Below are positions 45,775 through 55,555 of a DNA stretch of 64,000 nucleotides, piece by piece. Source of the stretch: Methylobacterium sp. Leaf125 (lineage in GTDB: Bacteria; Pseudomonadota; Alphaproteobacteria; Rhizobiales; Beijerinckiaceae); assembly GCF_001423085.1 (NCBI RefSeq), contig NZ_LMNU01000001.1, positions 737,495 through 801,494 on the forward strand, written 5' to 3'. The position numbers and the translations under genes are program-made. Below the pieces are notes generated by a model. That model did not search any database and was not told the origin of the DNA. It saw only the letters and a program-made list of their open reading frames with translations. Position 1 is the first letter of the stretch; each line of letters starts with the position of its first letter.

Positions 45775-47109
45775 ATGCATCGCAGTCTTCTCGAGAGCCC
45801 GGTGTCCAAGGGCCTGACGTCGCTCCTCGCGCTCCTGGCCCTGGTCCTGTTCGGCCTGACCCCGGCGGCGGCCCAGCTCAACCTGCGCATCGGCGGAGGC
45901 TCGTTCCAGCCGATGCCGATCGCGGTCACGGATTTCACCGGCGACCCGAGCCTGGGCCTCCTCGTCTCCAGCGTGGTGACGAACAACCTGCGGCGCTCGG
46001 GCTACTTCACCCCGGTGGAGAAGGCGAAATTTCCCGAGGCGCCGGCCTTCGATGCGGTGCCCGGCTTCGAGAAGTGGCGGGCGGCCGGAGTCCAGGCCCT
46101 GATCACGGGACGCGTCGCCCGCGACGCCGCCGGCAAGCTCAAGGTCGAGTTCCGCCTCTGGGACGTCACCTCGGGCCAGCAGATGACGGGCCAGCAATAC
46201 GGCACCGATCCGGCCAATGCCCGCCGCACCGGCCACTTGATCTCGGACGCGGTCTACACCAAGATCACCGGCCTCGGGCCGTGGTTCGACAGCCGCATCG
46301 CCTTCGTGGACGAATCCGGTTCGAAGGAACATCGGCGCAAGCGCCTGATGGTGATGGACCAGGACGGCGCCAACGTGCGGGCGCTGACGAACGGTGAGAA
46401 CGCGGTGGTCGCCCCCCGCTACTCCCCGGCGACCCAGGACATCGCCTTCATGACCCAGACCACCGGCCAGCAGCCACGCATCCAGGTCATCAACCTGGAG
46501 ACCGGCAGCCGGCAGGCGCTCGGCAAGGCCGACTCGATGAGCACCAGCCCGCGCTTCTCGCCCGACGGCCGCCGCCTGGTGATGAGCGTGCAGCAGGGCG
46601 GCAACGCCGACATCGTGGTCATGGATCTGGCCTCGAAGGCCCAGACGCCGATCACCAACGGCAACGCCATCGACACCTCGCCGACCTTCTCGCCGGACGG
46701 CAGCCAGATCGTGTTCGAGTCCGACCGCGGCGGCTCGCAGCAGATCTACGTCATGAGCGCCTCGGGCGGCACGCCCACCCGCCTCTCCTTCGGCGAGGGC
46801 TCGGCCTCCCAGCCGGCCTGGTCGCCGCGCGGCGACCTCATCGCCTTCACCCGCCAGCGCAAGGGCGGCTTCGCCATCTGCGTGATGAAGCCGGACGGCT
46901 CGGGCGAGCGCGTGCTCACGGAAGGCTTCCACAACGAGGGCCCGACCTTCGCGCCGAACGGCCAGTACGTGCTGTTCTTCCGCGATCCGGGCGGCCAGGG
47001 CGGCGGCAAGCTCTACATGGTCGACATCACCGGCAAGGTGGAACAGCCGGTCCCGACCCCGTCCTACGCGTCGGACCCGACCTGGTCGCCGCTGCTGTCG
47101 GGGAAGTAG
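45775..47109 (+). CDS. tolB: Tol-Pal periplasmic beta-propeller TolB
   Basis: 444 residues. A signal peptide (MHRSLLESPVSKGLTSLLAL..., cleaved after TPAAAQ) is followed by the N-terminal TolB domain 'PMPIAVTDFTGDPSLGLLVSSVVTNNLRRSGYF' and six TolB propeller repeats ('YSPATQDIAFMTQ', 'SPRFSPDGRRLVMSV', 'SPTFSPDGSQIVFESDR', 'QPAWSPRGDLIAF', 'GPTFAPNGQYVLF'). It interacts with Pal and TolA. ATG at 45775 gives the signal peptide. Pal is not downstream; it must be elsewhere. Confidence 0.95.
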   Translation: MHRSLLESPVSKGLTSLLALLALVLFGLTPAAAQLNLRIGGGSFQPMPIAVTDFTGDPSLGLLVSSVVTNNLRRSGYFTPVEKAKFPEAPAFDAVPGFEKWRAAGVQALITGRVARDAAGKLKVEFRLWDVTSGQQMTGQQYGTDPANARRTGHLISDAVYTKITGLGPWFDSRIAFVDESGSKEHRRKRLMVMDQDGANVRALTNGENAVVAPRYSPATQDIAFMTQTTGQQPRIQVINLETGSRQALGKADSMSTSPRFSPDGRRLVMSVQQGGNADIVVMDLASKAQTPITNGNAIDTSPTFSPDGSQIVFESDRGGSQQIYVMSASGGTPTRLSFGEGSASQPAWSPRGDLIAFTRQRKGGFAICVMKPDGSGERVLTEGFHNEGPTFAPNGQYVLFFRDPGGQGGGKLYMVDITGKVEQPVPTPSYASDPTWSPLLSGK

Positions 47110-47133
47110 GGCGCGCCGCGCGCGGCGGCCGGA

Positions 47134-47712
47134 TCAGCCGCGCTCGGAGCCGACGGTCCGGCGCATGAAGCCCAAGGCGGAGCTCAGCGACGCGCCGGCG
47201 GCGCCGGTCACGGCCTGGACCGCGCCGACGGCCGCCTGGGCCGCCTCGCTCGCCGTCGTCGCCAGGGACGCATCCGCGTGTCCCGGTCCATCGACCGACG
47301 GGGCCACCCGCTGCGCGGCCCGCGCAAACCCCCGTCGCAGCACCTCCCGATCGTTGCCGATCAGCGCCGGAAGCCGCGGGTCGGCCAGGGCGATCAGCAG
47401 GCCTCCGTCCTCAAACGTGATTTCCAGCAGCGTCTGAGGCTGGGATTCGTCGGCCGACACCGCGGTCAGGGCGGTCGCGGCGAGCAGCGCCGTGCCGCTC
47501 AGGTCGATGTTCGAGGCCAGGGCGAGGCTTCCCCTGAGGCCGTCGAGAACCTGCCCGCCCCAGTTCCGGGCGCCCGCGATCGCGCCGTGCGCCTCGACGG
47601 TGCGAAGGCTCTCGACGGAGCGCTCGACCCCGTCCGGGCCGGTCAGAACACCCGCCTCGTAGGTGCCTCTGCCCTTCCCGCAATTTCCGGCAACCACCTT
47701 GATGTCGGCCAT
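47134..47712 (-). CDS. Hypothetical protein
   Basis: 192 residues. Begins MADIKVVAGNCGKGRGTYEAG and shows a beta-rich N-terminal half ('LLEITFEDGGLLIALADPRLPALIG' ~95-120) and an Ala-rich C-terminal half ('ASEAAQAAVGAVQAVTGAAGASLSS'). No signal peptide. No family recognised. It ends 25 bases from the tolB stop (convergent) and its start is 113 bases from the MFS gene end, same strand. Confidence 0.62.
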   Translation of the reverse strand: MADIKVVAGNCGKGRGTYEAGVLTGPDGVERSVESLRTVEAHGAIAGARNWGGQVLDGLRGSLALASNIDLSGTALLAATALTAVSADESQPQTLLEITFEDGGLLIALADPRLPALIGNDREVLRRGFARAAQRVAPSVDGPGHADASLATTASEAAQAAVGAVQAVTGAAGASLSSALGFMRRTVGSERG

Positions 47713-47824
47713 CGCACCCTCCCGCAGGATTTCTACCCCTGCGTGTGGGCCGCTGTCATGTCGAAAAGCTCGGCCGTGCCGGCGCGACGGATCGGCGACG
47801 GGGCGGCGGAGGGAGCATCCCCCC

Positions 47825-49057
47825 TCACTCCGCCGGAACGAGCCGGTCCCGGGCCCGCAGGGCCGGGAACACCCGGCCCCACAGGGCCGCGACCAGGAGG
47901 GTGGCGAGGCCGCCCGCCACCACGGCCGGGACGGCGCCGATCAGGGCCGCCAGGGTGCCGGATTCGAACTCGCCGAGTTCGTTCGAGGCGCCGATGAAGA
48001 CCGAGTTCACCGCCGAGACCCGGCCCCGCATGGCGTCGGGTGTCTCGCCCTGGACGAAGGTCTGGCGCACGAACACGCTGATCATGTCGGCCGCCCCCGT
48101 CACGAACAGGCAGGCCATGGAGAGGGGCAGGGAGGTCGAGAGGCCGAAGCCCACCGTGGCCAGGCCGAAGATCGCCACGGCCTGGAGCATGCGCAGCCCA
48201 GCTTGGCGCTGCAGCGGCCGGTAGGCGAGGGCGATTGCCGTGAGCACGGCGCCGGCCGCCGGCATGCTGCGCAGGACGCCGAGGCCGAGGGGGCCGACAT
48301 GCAGCACCTCGGCGGCGAAGATCGGCAGGAGGGCGGTGGCGCCGCCGAGGAGCACCGCCACGAGGTCGAGGCTGATGGCGCCGAGCACCACCGGATGGGT
48401 GCGGATGTAGGTCAGGCCGGCCGAGAGGGTCTCCCAGGTCACGGGCGGGCGCTCGGCGAGGGCGGCGGGCCGGAACCGGATCGCCAGGATGAGGGCGCTG
48501 GCCAGGGCGAAGCTCGCCGCCGCGGCGCCGAACACCACCGCCGGCCCGAGGGCGTAGAGGAAGCCGCCGGTGGCCGGGCCGAGGATCGAGGCGCTCTGCC
48601 AGAGCGAGGCGTTCCAGGCGATGGCCGAGCCGAACAGGGGGCGGGGCACCAGGGTCGGCAGCAGGGCCTGGAGCGCCGGGTTGGCGAAGGCGCGACAGGT
48701 GCCGATCACGACGACGAGCCCGTAGATCGGCCACAGGGTCGTGGTGCCGAGCCAGGCCGCCAGGAGCAGACCGAGATCCGCCAGCGCCAGGGTCGCGTAG
48801 GCCAGGGCCGCCACCAGGCGCCGGTCGTAGGTGTCGGCGACGTGGCCCGTCACCAGGGCCGACAGCATGGCGGGCAGGAAGCTCGCCAGGCCCACGAGAC
48901 CGAGGGCCAGGGCCGAGCGGGTGATGTCGTAGACGAACCACCCCACCGCCACCGCCTGCATCTGGAAGGCGAGGCCGGTGAGGAAGCGGGCCGCTCCGAA
49001 GAGGCGGAAATCGCCGTTGCGGAAGACGGTCCAGCGCGGCGCGGCATCGGTGCTCAT
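47825..49057 (-). CDS. MFS transporter (EntS/TIGR00900-like, 12 helices)
   Basis: 410 residues with twelve hydrophobic helices. 'LAGVAALARFLTG..' start region with 'FRLFGAARFLTGLAFQMQAVAVGWFVYDI', the MFS motif A 'GHVADTYDRRLVAAL' (~71-85), 'VVIGTCRAFANPALQALLPTLV', and the half-way 'LGVLRSMPAAGAVLTAIALAY'. This matches the EntS-type export family (antibiotics or siderophores). Substrate cannot be told from sequence. Starts independently of its neighbours. Confidence 0.88.
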   Translation of the reverse strand: MSTDAAPRWTVFRNGDFRLFGAARFLTGLAFQMQAVAVGWFVYDITRSALALGLVGLASFLPAMLSALVTGHVADTYDRRLVAALAYATLALADLGLLLAAWLGTTTLWPIYGLVVVIGTCRAFANPALQALLPTLVPRPLFGSAIAWNASLWQSASILGPATGGFLYALGPAVVFGAAAASFALASALILAIRFRPAALAERPPVTWETLSAGLTYIRTHPVVLGAISLDLVAVLLGGATALLPIFAAEVLHVGPLGLGVLRSMPAAGAVLTAIALAYRPLQRQAGLRMLQAVAIFGLATVGFGLSTSLPLSMACLFVTGAADMISVFVRQTFVQGETPDAMRGRVSAVNSVFIGASNELGEFESGTLAALIGAVPAVVAGGLATLLVAALWGRVFPALRARDRLVPAE

Positions 49058-49178
49058 CCCGCCGTGCTGGGGCAGGGCGGTTTCTGCGTCAAGCGCCAGG
49101 ATTAGGCGACGGACTCAACCGTGCCGCCGCAGGCCGCGACCGTCCGGACCGGGACCGGCCCGCCGGCGGCGAAGTCTT

Positions 49179-51356
49179 TCAGGGCCGCCCGTCCGTCAGG
49201 GCGGCACTTCGGTCCGCGGCCGCGAGGGGCACCGCCTGCAGCGCCTCCAGCACCAGGCCGGGCGTGAGGATCTGCGGCAGCACCGCGGGCTCGCCCGGAC
49301 CGGCATAGAGCAGGTAGAGCGGGACGCCGCTGCGGCCGTGGCGCTCCAGCAGGCGGGTGATCTCGGGGTTCTGGTTGGTCCAGTCGCCCTTGAGATAGGT
49401 GATGCCCCGCGCCTTCAGGCCGGCCTGGACCGCCTCGGCGCGCAGGGCCACGCGCTCGTTGACCTGGCAGGTGATGCACCAGGCCGCCGTCATGTTGACG
49501 AAGACCGGCTTGCCCTGGGCCAGGAGCCCGTCGAGGCGCGCCTGGGTGAAGGCGCCCGCAGCGGCCTGCGCGGTCTCGGGCCCGGCCCGGTCCCGGTCGA
49601 GGCCGACGGTGAGGATCGCGAGGGCGGCGAGCGCCGCCACGGCGGTGCCGCGCGCGATCCAGCTGCCGGCCGGGCCGGCCCCGTGCCCGCGCTCCCAGGC
49701 CCAGGCGGCGAGGCCCACCAGGACGAGGCCGACCAGGGCGGCCAGGAGCCCGGCCGAGCCGACCTGCTGCGACAGCACCCAGACCAGCCAGGCGACGGTG
49801 GCGTAGATCGGGAAGGCCAGCGCCCCCTTCAGGGTGTCCATCCAGGCCCCGGGGCGGGGCAGCCGCCGCAGGGCCGCGGGCCAGAGCGTCAGGACGAGGA
49901 AGGGCAGGGCGAGGCCGAGGCCGAGGCTCGCGAAGACCGCGAGGCTCACGGCGGCCTCCTGCGTCAGCGCGAAGCCCACCGCCGCGCCCATGAAGGGGGC
50001 GGTGCAGGGGGTCGCCACCACCGTGGCGAGGACGCCGGTGAAGAACGAGCCTTCCAGGCCGGCCCGCCGGGTCAGGCCGTCCCCGAGGCCCGCGATGCCG
50101 GCGCCGAGATGCACGACGCCGGACAGGCTGAGCCCCATGGCGAACAGCAAGTAGGCGAGGCCCGCCACCACCAGGGGCGATTGCAGCTGGAAGCCCCAGC
50201 CGATGCCGGCGCCCGCCCCCTTCAGGGCGACCAGCAGGCCCGCCAGCGCCAGGAAGGACGCCAGCACGCCCACCGTATAGGCCAGCCCGTGCAGCCGGAC
50301 CCGGCCGGCCGGCTCGCCGGAATGCGACACCAGGCTCAGGACCTTGATCGACAGGACCGGGAAGACGCAGGGCATCAGGTTGAGGAGGAGGCCGCCCAGG
50401 AAGGCGAGGCCGGCCGCGCTCCAGAGGGTCAGGCTCTCGTCCGGCGCCGGCACCGGGGTGGCAGCGCCCGACGCGTTCGTGGCCGCGGTCGCGGCCGTCG
50501 CCTCGGCCGTCGCGCTCGGGGCCTCCCCGATGGCATAGGCGCGGTGCACCGGGCCGTCCGGCGTCGCCTCCTCGAAGGTGAGCACCCCCGGCAGGGTCGT
50601 GGGAGCCGCCACGGTGCTGTCGCCGCGGGCCAGGTCGATGTGCAGCCCGTCCGCGTCGCTGCGCGCCTCCTGGGGCGCGGCGTTCTCGATGGCGATCTCC
50701 GCATAGGGGAAGTAGGCGACGGAGGACGCCGCCAGCCCGGGGGGCGCGGCGAGGTGCACCTGCAGGCGCCCGTTCTCGGCGCCGTAGCGCACCGGCCAGG
50801 GCGCGGGCGCGGGCAGGGCCGCGCGGGCGGCCTCGAACAGCATCATCGAACCGGGCGCGACGCCCGTGCTGGTGCCGCCCGGCGCCACCGGCAGGGTCAG
50901 GCGCAGCTCGGCCGAGCCCGGCACGCATTCGCGCTCGCAGACGAGGTAGGTCAGCCTGGCCTGGAGCGTCACCGGCTTGCCGGGCGCCAGCGTGGCCGGC
51001 GGGGTGAGCTCGGCGAGGAAGACGGCCTCGTCCTCGTAGCCGAAGTTCATGAGGTGAGCGACCGGGATGCGGCTCGGGCTCGGCCACTGGATCGGCCCCG
51101 CCGAGAACCCGGCCGGCAGCGTCCAGGCGACCTCCGGAGCCAGGCCCGAATCGCCGGGATTGCGCCAGTAGACGTGCCAGTGCGGCCGCATCACCATGCG
51201 GATGCCCACCGTGAAGGGCACGCCGGGTCGGATCGCGGAGGGCTCCCCGACGAGGCTCGCCTTCACCAGGTCGGCCGGCACCTTGAAGCCCTGCGCGGAC
51301 GCGGCGGGCAGAGCGAGGCCGAACAGCGCGAGCGCCAGGGCGAGAAGCCGGATCAT
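49179..51356 (-). CDS. Thiol:disulfide interchange protein, DsbD/ScsB type
   Basis: 725 residues. Signal peptide MIRLLALALALFGLALPAASA; an N-terminal periplasmic domain of DsbD-alpha-like type with a second Cys pair (YLVCERECVPG, ScsB-like); a central eight-helix electron-transfer unit with 'LMPCVFPVLSIKVLS' and 'VLATVVATPCTAPFMGAAVG' cysteines; a C-terminal thioredoxin-like domain 'FVNMTAAWCITCQVNERVAL' (CITC). It moves reducing power from cytoplasmic thioredoxin to periplasmic proteins. ATG at 51356 has CAGGACTCT before it. Confidence 0.93.
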   Translation of the reverse strand: MIRLLALALALFGLALPAASAQGFKVPADLVKASLVGEPSAIRPGVPFTVGIRMVMRPHWHVYWRNPGDSGLAPEVAWTLPAGFSAGPIQWPSPSRIPVAHLMNFGYEDEAVFLAELTPPATLAPGKPVTLQARLTYLVCERECVPGSAELRLTLPVAPGGTSTGVAPGSMMLFEAARAALPAPAPWPVRYGAENGRLQVHLAAPPGLAASSVAYFPYAEIAIENAAPQEARSDADGLHIDLARGDSTVAAPTTLPGVLTFEEATPDGPVHRAYAIGEAPSATAEATAATAATNASGAATPVPAPDESLTLWSAAGLAFLGGLLLNLMPCVFPVLSIKVLSLVSHSGEPAGRVRLHGLAYTVGVLASFLALAGLLVALKGAGAGIGWGFQLQSPLVVAGLAYLLFAMGLSLSGVVHLGAGIAGLGDGLTRRAGLEGSFFTGVLATVVATPCTAPFMGAAVGFALTQEAAVSLAVFASLGLGLALPFLVLTLWPAALRRLPRPGAWMDTLKGALAFPIYATVAWLVWVLSQQVGSAGLLAALVGLVLVGLAAWAWERGHGAGPAGSWIARGTAVAALAALAILTVGLDRDRAGPETAQAAAGAFTQARLDGLLAQGKPVFVNMTAAWCITCQVNERVALRAEAVQAGLKARGITYLKGDWTNQNPEITRLLERHGRSGVPLYLLYAGPGEPAVLPQILTPGLVLEALQAVPLAAADRSAALTDGRP

Positions 51357-51509
51357 AGAGTCCTGTTCGGAGAGGGAAGCGTGCAGGTTACGTCCGTTCG
51401 CCACGGGCGCAAAATCCCGAAGCCGCGAGAACCCTTGTTCCCGCCTTTTCGCTCCGCCGGAAGGCGTGGGATGGTCGCAAGCGCCGTCCGGCGCCGCGGC
51501 CGAGCCGGG

Positions 51510-53333
51510 TCAGGCCGCCGCCATCGGGCGGGTCGCCGCCTCCAGCCAGGCCCGCGTCGCCGCGTCGAGGTTCGGCCCCAGCGCCTCCCGCACCCGGGCG
51601 TGATAGGCGTCGATCCAGGCCGTCTCCTCCGGGCTCAGGAGGTCCGGGCGGATCAGGCGGCGGTCGAAGGGGGCGAGCGTCAGGGTCTCGAAGCCGAGCA
51701 TCGGGCGCTCCCCGCCGGGCACGTCGCGGGCCTCGACCAGGACGAGGTTCTCCAGGCGGATGCCGTAGGCGCCGGGCTTGTAGTAGCCGGGCTCGTTCGA
51801 GAGGATCATGCCCGGCTCGAGGGCGACCGTCCCGGTCTTGGCGATGCGCTGCGGCCCCTCGTGCACCGACAGGAAGGCCCCGACGCCGTGGCCGGTGCCG
51901 TGGTCGAAGTCGAGGCCGGCCTCCCAGAGCGGCAGGCGCGCGAAGGCATCGATCTGCGCGCCCGTCGTGCCCTTGGGAAACACCGCCCGGGCGATGCCGA
52001 TATGACCCCGGAGCACGCGGGTGAAGTGCGCGCGCATCGCCTCGGACGGCGTGCCGATCGCCACCGTGCGGGTGATGTCGGTGGTGCCATCCTGGTATTG
52101 CGCCCCGGAATCCACCAGGAACAGCTCCCCGGGTTGGATGCGCCGGTCGGTCTCGTGGCTGACCCGGTAGTGGACGATGGCGCCGTTCGGGCCGCTGCCC
52201 GAGATCGTCGGGAACGAGACGTCGCGCAGCAGTCCGCCCGCGGCGCGGAAATCCTCCAGGGCCTCCACCGCGGCGATCTCCGTCAGCGTCTCGCCCTGCG
52301 CATCGAGCCAGGCCAGGAACCGGGTCACCGCAAGGCCATCGCGCAGATGGGCCGCGCGGGTGCCGGCGATCTCCGCCGGGTTCTTCACCGCCTTCATGGC
52401 CGTGATCGGGTCGGGGCCGAGATCGGCGACGCCGCCGGCCGCCTCGACCCGCTGCTTGAGGGCGTCGGCGGCGGTGGCGGCATCGAGGCGGATGCGCGCG
52501 GCGTTCGCCGCCTGCGCCGCGAGGGCGTCCGCGAAGGCGGCGCGCGGGTGGAGGTCGGCCAGGGGCGCGAGGGCGGCGCGCAGTTCCGGGCTCACGCGCG
52601 GCGAGGTCAGGTAGAGGGCGGCCCGGCCCGTGCGCGGCACCAGGGCGTAGCCCAGCGCCAGGGGGGTGTGGGCCACGTCGCCGCCGCGCAGGTTGAAGGC
52701 CCAGGCGAGGTTGTGCGGATCGGAGATCACCAGGGCGGCATCGTCCGCCTCGGCCAGGGCCGTCCGGATCCGGGCGAGCTTGTCCTCGGCGGACGCGCCG
52801 GCCAGTTCCGGCGGATGGGCGACGATGGCGCCCGCCGGCGGCCCCGGCCGGTCGGTCCAGACCGCGTCGACGGGGTTCTGGTCCACCGCCTGCAGGCGCG
52901 CGCCGGCCTTAGCCACGGCGCTCTCCAGGCGTGCCACGCTGTCGGGGGTGTGCAGCCAGGGATCGTAGGCCAGCACCTGGCCGGCCTTGATGTGGGCGCC
53001 GATCCAGGCCGCGACGCTGGTCTCGGCCAGGGGCACCGGGGTGATGTGGGTGGTGTCGACCTGGGCCGGCGCCTGCAGGGTGTAGCGCCCGTCGACGACG
53101 AGGGCCGCTGCCTCGGACAGGATCACGGCGGTGCCGGCCGAGCCGGTGAAGCCCGTGAGCCAGGCCAGGCGCTCGGCCTGGGGCGGCACGTACTCGGACT
53201 GGTGCTCGTCGGCGCGGGGCACCACGAAACCGTCGAGCCCGGCGCTTCGCAGGGCCTCGCGCAGGGCCTGGATACGGGCGGCCCCGTGGCGGTGGCTGGG
53301 ATCGTCGAAGGTCTGGAAGCGGAGGCGCGTCAT
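51510..53333 (-). CDS. pepP: Xaa-Pro aminopeptidase (peptidase M24B)
   Basis: 607 residues. Two creatinase-like N-terminal domains then the M24 metallopeptidase: 'LFLVDSGAQYQDGTTDITRTVA' (two Asp metal ligands), 'FDHGTGHGVGAFLSVHEGP' (His ligand), 'GMILSNEPGYYKPGAYGIRLENLVLV' (Glu ligands). Removes the residue before proline at the N-terminus of peptides; cytoplasmic. Longer than E. coli PepP because it is the three-domain form. Confidence 0.94.
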   Translation of the reverse strand: MTRLRFQTFDDPSHRHGAARIQALREALRSAGLDGFVVPRADEHQSEYVPPQAERLAWLTGFTGSAGTAVILSEAAALVVDGRYTLQAPAQVDTTHITPVPLAETSVAAWIGAHIKAGQVLAYDPWLHTPDSVARLESAVAKAGARLQAVDQNPVDAVWTDRPGPPAGAIVAHPPELAGASAEDKLARIRTALAEADDAALVISDPHNLAWAFNLRGGDVAHTPLALGYALVPRTGRAALYLTSPRVSPELRAALAPLADLHPRAAFADALAAQAANAARIRLDAATAADALKQRVEAAGGVADLGPDPITAMKAVKNPAEIAGTRAAHLRDGLAVTRFLAWLDAQGETLTEIAAVEALEDFRAAGGLLRDVSFPTISGSGPNGAIVHYRVSHETDRRIQPGELFLVDSGAQYQDGTTDITRTVAIGTPSEAMRAHFTRVLRGHIGIARAVFPKGTTGAQIDAFARLPLWEAGLDFDHGTGHGVGAFLSVHEGPQRIAKTGTVALEPGMILSNEPGYYKPGAYGIRLENLVLVEARDVPGGERPMLGFETLTLAPFDRRLIRPDLLSPEETAWIDAYHARVREALGPNLDAATRAWLEAATRPMAAA

Positions 53334-53355
53334 GGCGCCCAGGGTTACGCCGGGC

Positions 53356-54294
53356 TCAGAAGGGCCGCAACCGCGTCCGGCGCGGGCGCGCCGCCGCGCC
53401 GCCGCGCGTCAGCACCAGCGTCGCCCAGCCCTCGATCAGCCCGTGCCGGGCGAGGTGGAAGCCGCGGTGCCGATAGGTCGAGAGGACGCCCGGCACGTCG
53501 CGCTCGATCAGGCCGGAGAGGATCAGCACGCCGTGGTCGGCCACGACCGCCGTCAGGGAAGGCGCCAGCCCCTTCAGGGGACGCGCCAGGATGTTGGCGA
53601 AGACCACGTCGAAGCGGCGTGGCCGGTCGGCGAGGGGGTGGCGCACGCCCGGGCCCTGGAAGAGCCGGAGGACCGGCCCGAGGCCGTTGAGGCGGGCATT
53701 GCCGATGGCGGTGGTCACCGCCTCCGGGTCGAGGTCGCCGGCGATCACCGGCGTGTGCAGGGCCTTGGCCGCCGCGAAGGCGAGGATGCCGGTGCCGGTG
53801 CCGACGTCGAGCACATGGGCCGGGCGCCCGCGCTTGAGGATGTCGGCGAAGGCCCGGAGGCAGCCCAGGGTGGTGCCGTGATGGCCGGTGCCGAAGGCGA
53901 GCGCCGCCTCGATCTCGATGGCGAGGTCGTTGACCCGGACCGTGTCGCGGTCGTGGCTGCCATGGACGAGGAAGCGGCCGGCCCGAACGGGCTTCAGGCC
54001 CTCCAGGGAGGCGCGCACCCAATCCTTCTGATCGATGGTCTCGAAGCTGGCGACGTCCGCCTGCGCCCCGACCACGGGGCGGATCAGGTCGCGAATCATC
54101 GCCTCGTCCGGCGCGTCGGCGAAGTAGGCCTCGAGCCGCCAGGTCCGGCCGTCCTCGGCCTCGAAGGCGGCGACCGCCGTCTGCGTCGGGTCGAACATCT
54201 CACCGAGGAGATCGGTCATCGCGCGCGCCGACCCCTCGTCGGTGAGGAGGCGCAGCACGTGGGTCGGACGGTGGGGAGGCAGGCCTTCGAGCAT
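53356..54294 (-). CDS. prmA: Ribosomal protein L11 methyltransferase PrmA
   Basis: 312 residues. S-adenosylmethionine-binding motif 'VLDVGTGTGILAFAAAKAL' (~170-188), post-I acid 'VIAGDLDPEAVTTAIGNARLNG', and motif 'FDVVFANILARPLKGLAPSLTAVV', plus the characteristic 'ALAFGTGHHGTTLGCLRAFADI'. Trimethylates lysines of L11. ATG at 54294 is chosen since an upstream extension is not conserved. Same strand as pepP, 22 bases away, likely cotranscribed. Confidence 0.94.
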   Translation of the reverse strand: MLEGLPPHRPTHVLRLLTDEGSARAMTDLLGEMFDPTQTAVAAFEAEDGRTWRLEAYFADAPDEAMIRDLIRPVVGAQADVASFETIDQKDWVRASLEGLKPVRAGRFLVHGSHDRDTVRVNDLAIEIEAALAFGTGHHGTTLGCLRAFADILKRGRPAHVLDVGTGTGILAFAAAKALHTPVIAGDLDPEAVTTAIGNARLNGLGPVLRLFQGPGVRHPLADRPRRFDVVFANILARPLKGLAPSLTAVVADHGVLILSGLIERDVPGVLSTYRHRGFHLARHGLIEGWATLVLTRGGAAARPRRTRLRPF

Positions 54295-54425
54295 GAGCGG
54301 GGCTCTACCACCCGCGACGTCCCGCCGCCACCTCGCGCGCAAGCTTGGCCGGAACGGAACCGCCGGATCCGCGTTTGTTGTGGCTTCTCCAGGCTCGCGT
54401 CGATGTCGGAGCGTGCGTTGTGCGT

Positions 54426-54629
54426 ATGAAAATCAGAAGAGCCGGCGGGCGAACGCCGGTCGTTCTCGCCGAAAAGTCCAAGGCCCGCCGTCGCCTCGTG
54501 CGCGAGCGCGGGGGGTTCACGGATGCGGAGACCCTGACGGGACCGCTGCCCGGGCCGATGCTGGTCCTCCTGAGCCGCCTGCACCGCTCGGAGCGCTCGC
54601 CCGCCGAGGACGAGGAGCGGGGCGCCTGA
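54426..54629 (+). CDS. Small basic hypothetical protein
   Basis: 67 residues from ATG 54426, rich in Arg (KSKARRRLVRERGGF) and ending acidic (PAEDEERGA). The frame is open from 54345, but that part overlaps the PrmA leader and lacks a convincing start. No family recognised. It may be an unexpressed frame; position between prmA and modA on the opposite strand to prmA is the only context. Confidence 0.38.
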   Translation: MKIRRAGGRTPVVLAEKSKARRRLVRERGGFTDAETLTGPLPGPMLVLLSRLHRSERSPAEDEERGA

Positions 54630-54741
54630 CGCGCCACGCCCGGATCCCTGCCCCGGATTCATGCTATGGCGCCTTGGCTATTGCGGGTTGGCTATGACGG
54701 CCTCCCCGGGGTCGTGCCGGCCGAAGACGAAGGGCTGATCG

Positions 54742-55545
54742 ATGATGCAGACGCGGCGGACGTGGCTCGGGGCGGCGCTGGGCCTGGCGATCTGGGCCGG
54801 CGCGACGCCCGTCCGGGCCGAAACGCCCGTGGTGGTCTTCGCCGCCGCCAGTCTGAAGAACGCCCTCGACGAGGCCGCCGCCGCCTGGACGCGGGAAACG
54901 GGAAAGACCACCCGGATCTCCTACGCGGCCTCCAGCGCGCTGGCCAAGCAGATCGAGGCCGGGGCTCCGGCCGACCTGTTCCTCTCGGCCGATCTCGCCT
55001 GGATGGACGACGTGGCCGGCAAGGACGGGCTCAAGCCGGGCACCCGGTCGAACCTCCTGCGCAACGCCCTCGTGCTGATCGCCCCCAAGGATTCACCGGT
55101 GGCCCTGGAACTCGATCCGGGCCCCGGCCTCGCCGCCAGCTTCGCCCGGGTGCTGGGCGACGGCCGCCTCGCCATGGGCAACGTCGCGGCGGTGCCGGCC
55201 GGCAAGTACGGCAGGGCGGCGCTGGAGAGCCTCGGCGCCTGGGAGGGCGTGAAGGGCCGGGTCGCCCAGGCCGAGAACGTTCGGGCGGCCCTCCTCCTCG
55301 TGGCCCGCGGCGAGGCGCCGCTCGGCATCGTCTACGCCACCGACGCGGTCTCCGACCCCAGCGTCCGGGTGGTCGCCACCTTCCCGGCCGCGAGCCACCC
55401 GCCGGTGATCTATCCCGTCGCCCTAACGAAGGAGTCGACCAACCCGGATGCGGCCGCGTTCCTCGCCCACCTCCGCAGCCCCGCCGCCCGGGTGTTCTTC
55501 GAGCGCCAGGGCTTCTCGGTGATCGGCGCCGAGAACCGGACCTGA
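54742..55545 (+). CDS. modA: Molybdate ABC transporter substrate-binding protein
   Basis: 267 residues. Signal peptide (MMQTRRTWLGAALGLAIWAGA, ending PVRA), twin-arginine-like tip but short; mature part 'VVVFAAASLKNALDEAAAAW', 'ISYAASSALAKQIEAGAPADLFLSADLAWMD' is the molybdate pocket of ModA. It captures MoO4(2-) (or tungstate) in the periplasm. ModB starts 10 bases downstream. Short repeats 'ggctat' in the leader (~54672-54695) could relate to ModE control but fit poorly. Confidence 0.94.
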   Translation: MMQTRRTWLGAALGLAIWAGATPVRAETPVVVFAAASLKNALDEAAAAWTRETGKTTRISYAASSALAKQIEAGAPADLFLSADLAWMDDVAGKDGLKPGTRSNLLRNALVLIAPKDSPVALELDPGPGLAASFARVLGDGRLAMGNVAAVPAGKYGRAALESLGAWEGVKGRVAQAENVRAALLLVARGEAPLGIVYATDAVSDPSVRVVATFPAASHPPVIYPVALTKESTNPDAAAFLAHLRSPAARVFFERQGFSVIGAENRT

Positions 55546-55555
55546 TCGTCCGGCC

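Noticed and set aside
48978-53690. 1570-codon open frame on the plus strand
   Set aside because: Runs antisense across the MFS, DsbD-like and PepP genes; no start context and no domain, so a shadow despite its length.
54672-54695. ModE-binding site before modA
   Set aside because: Repeated ggctat only weakly resembles half-sites and lacks the known dyad; not listed as a feature.
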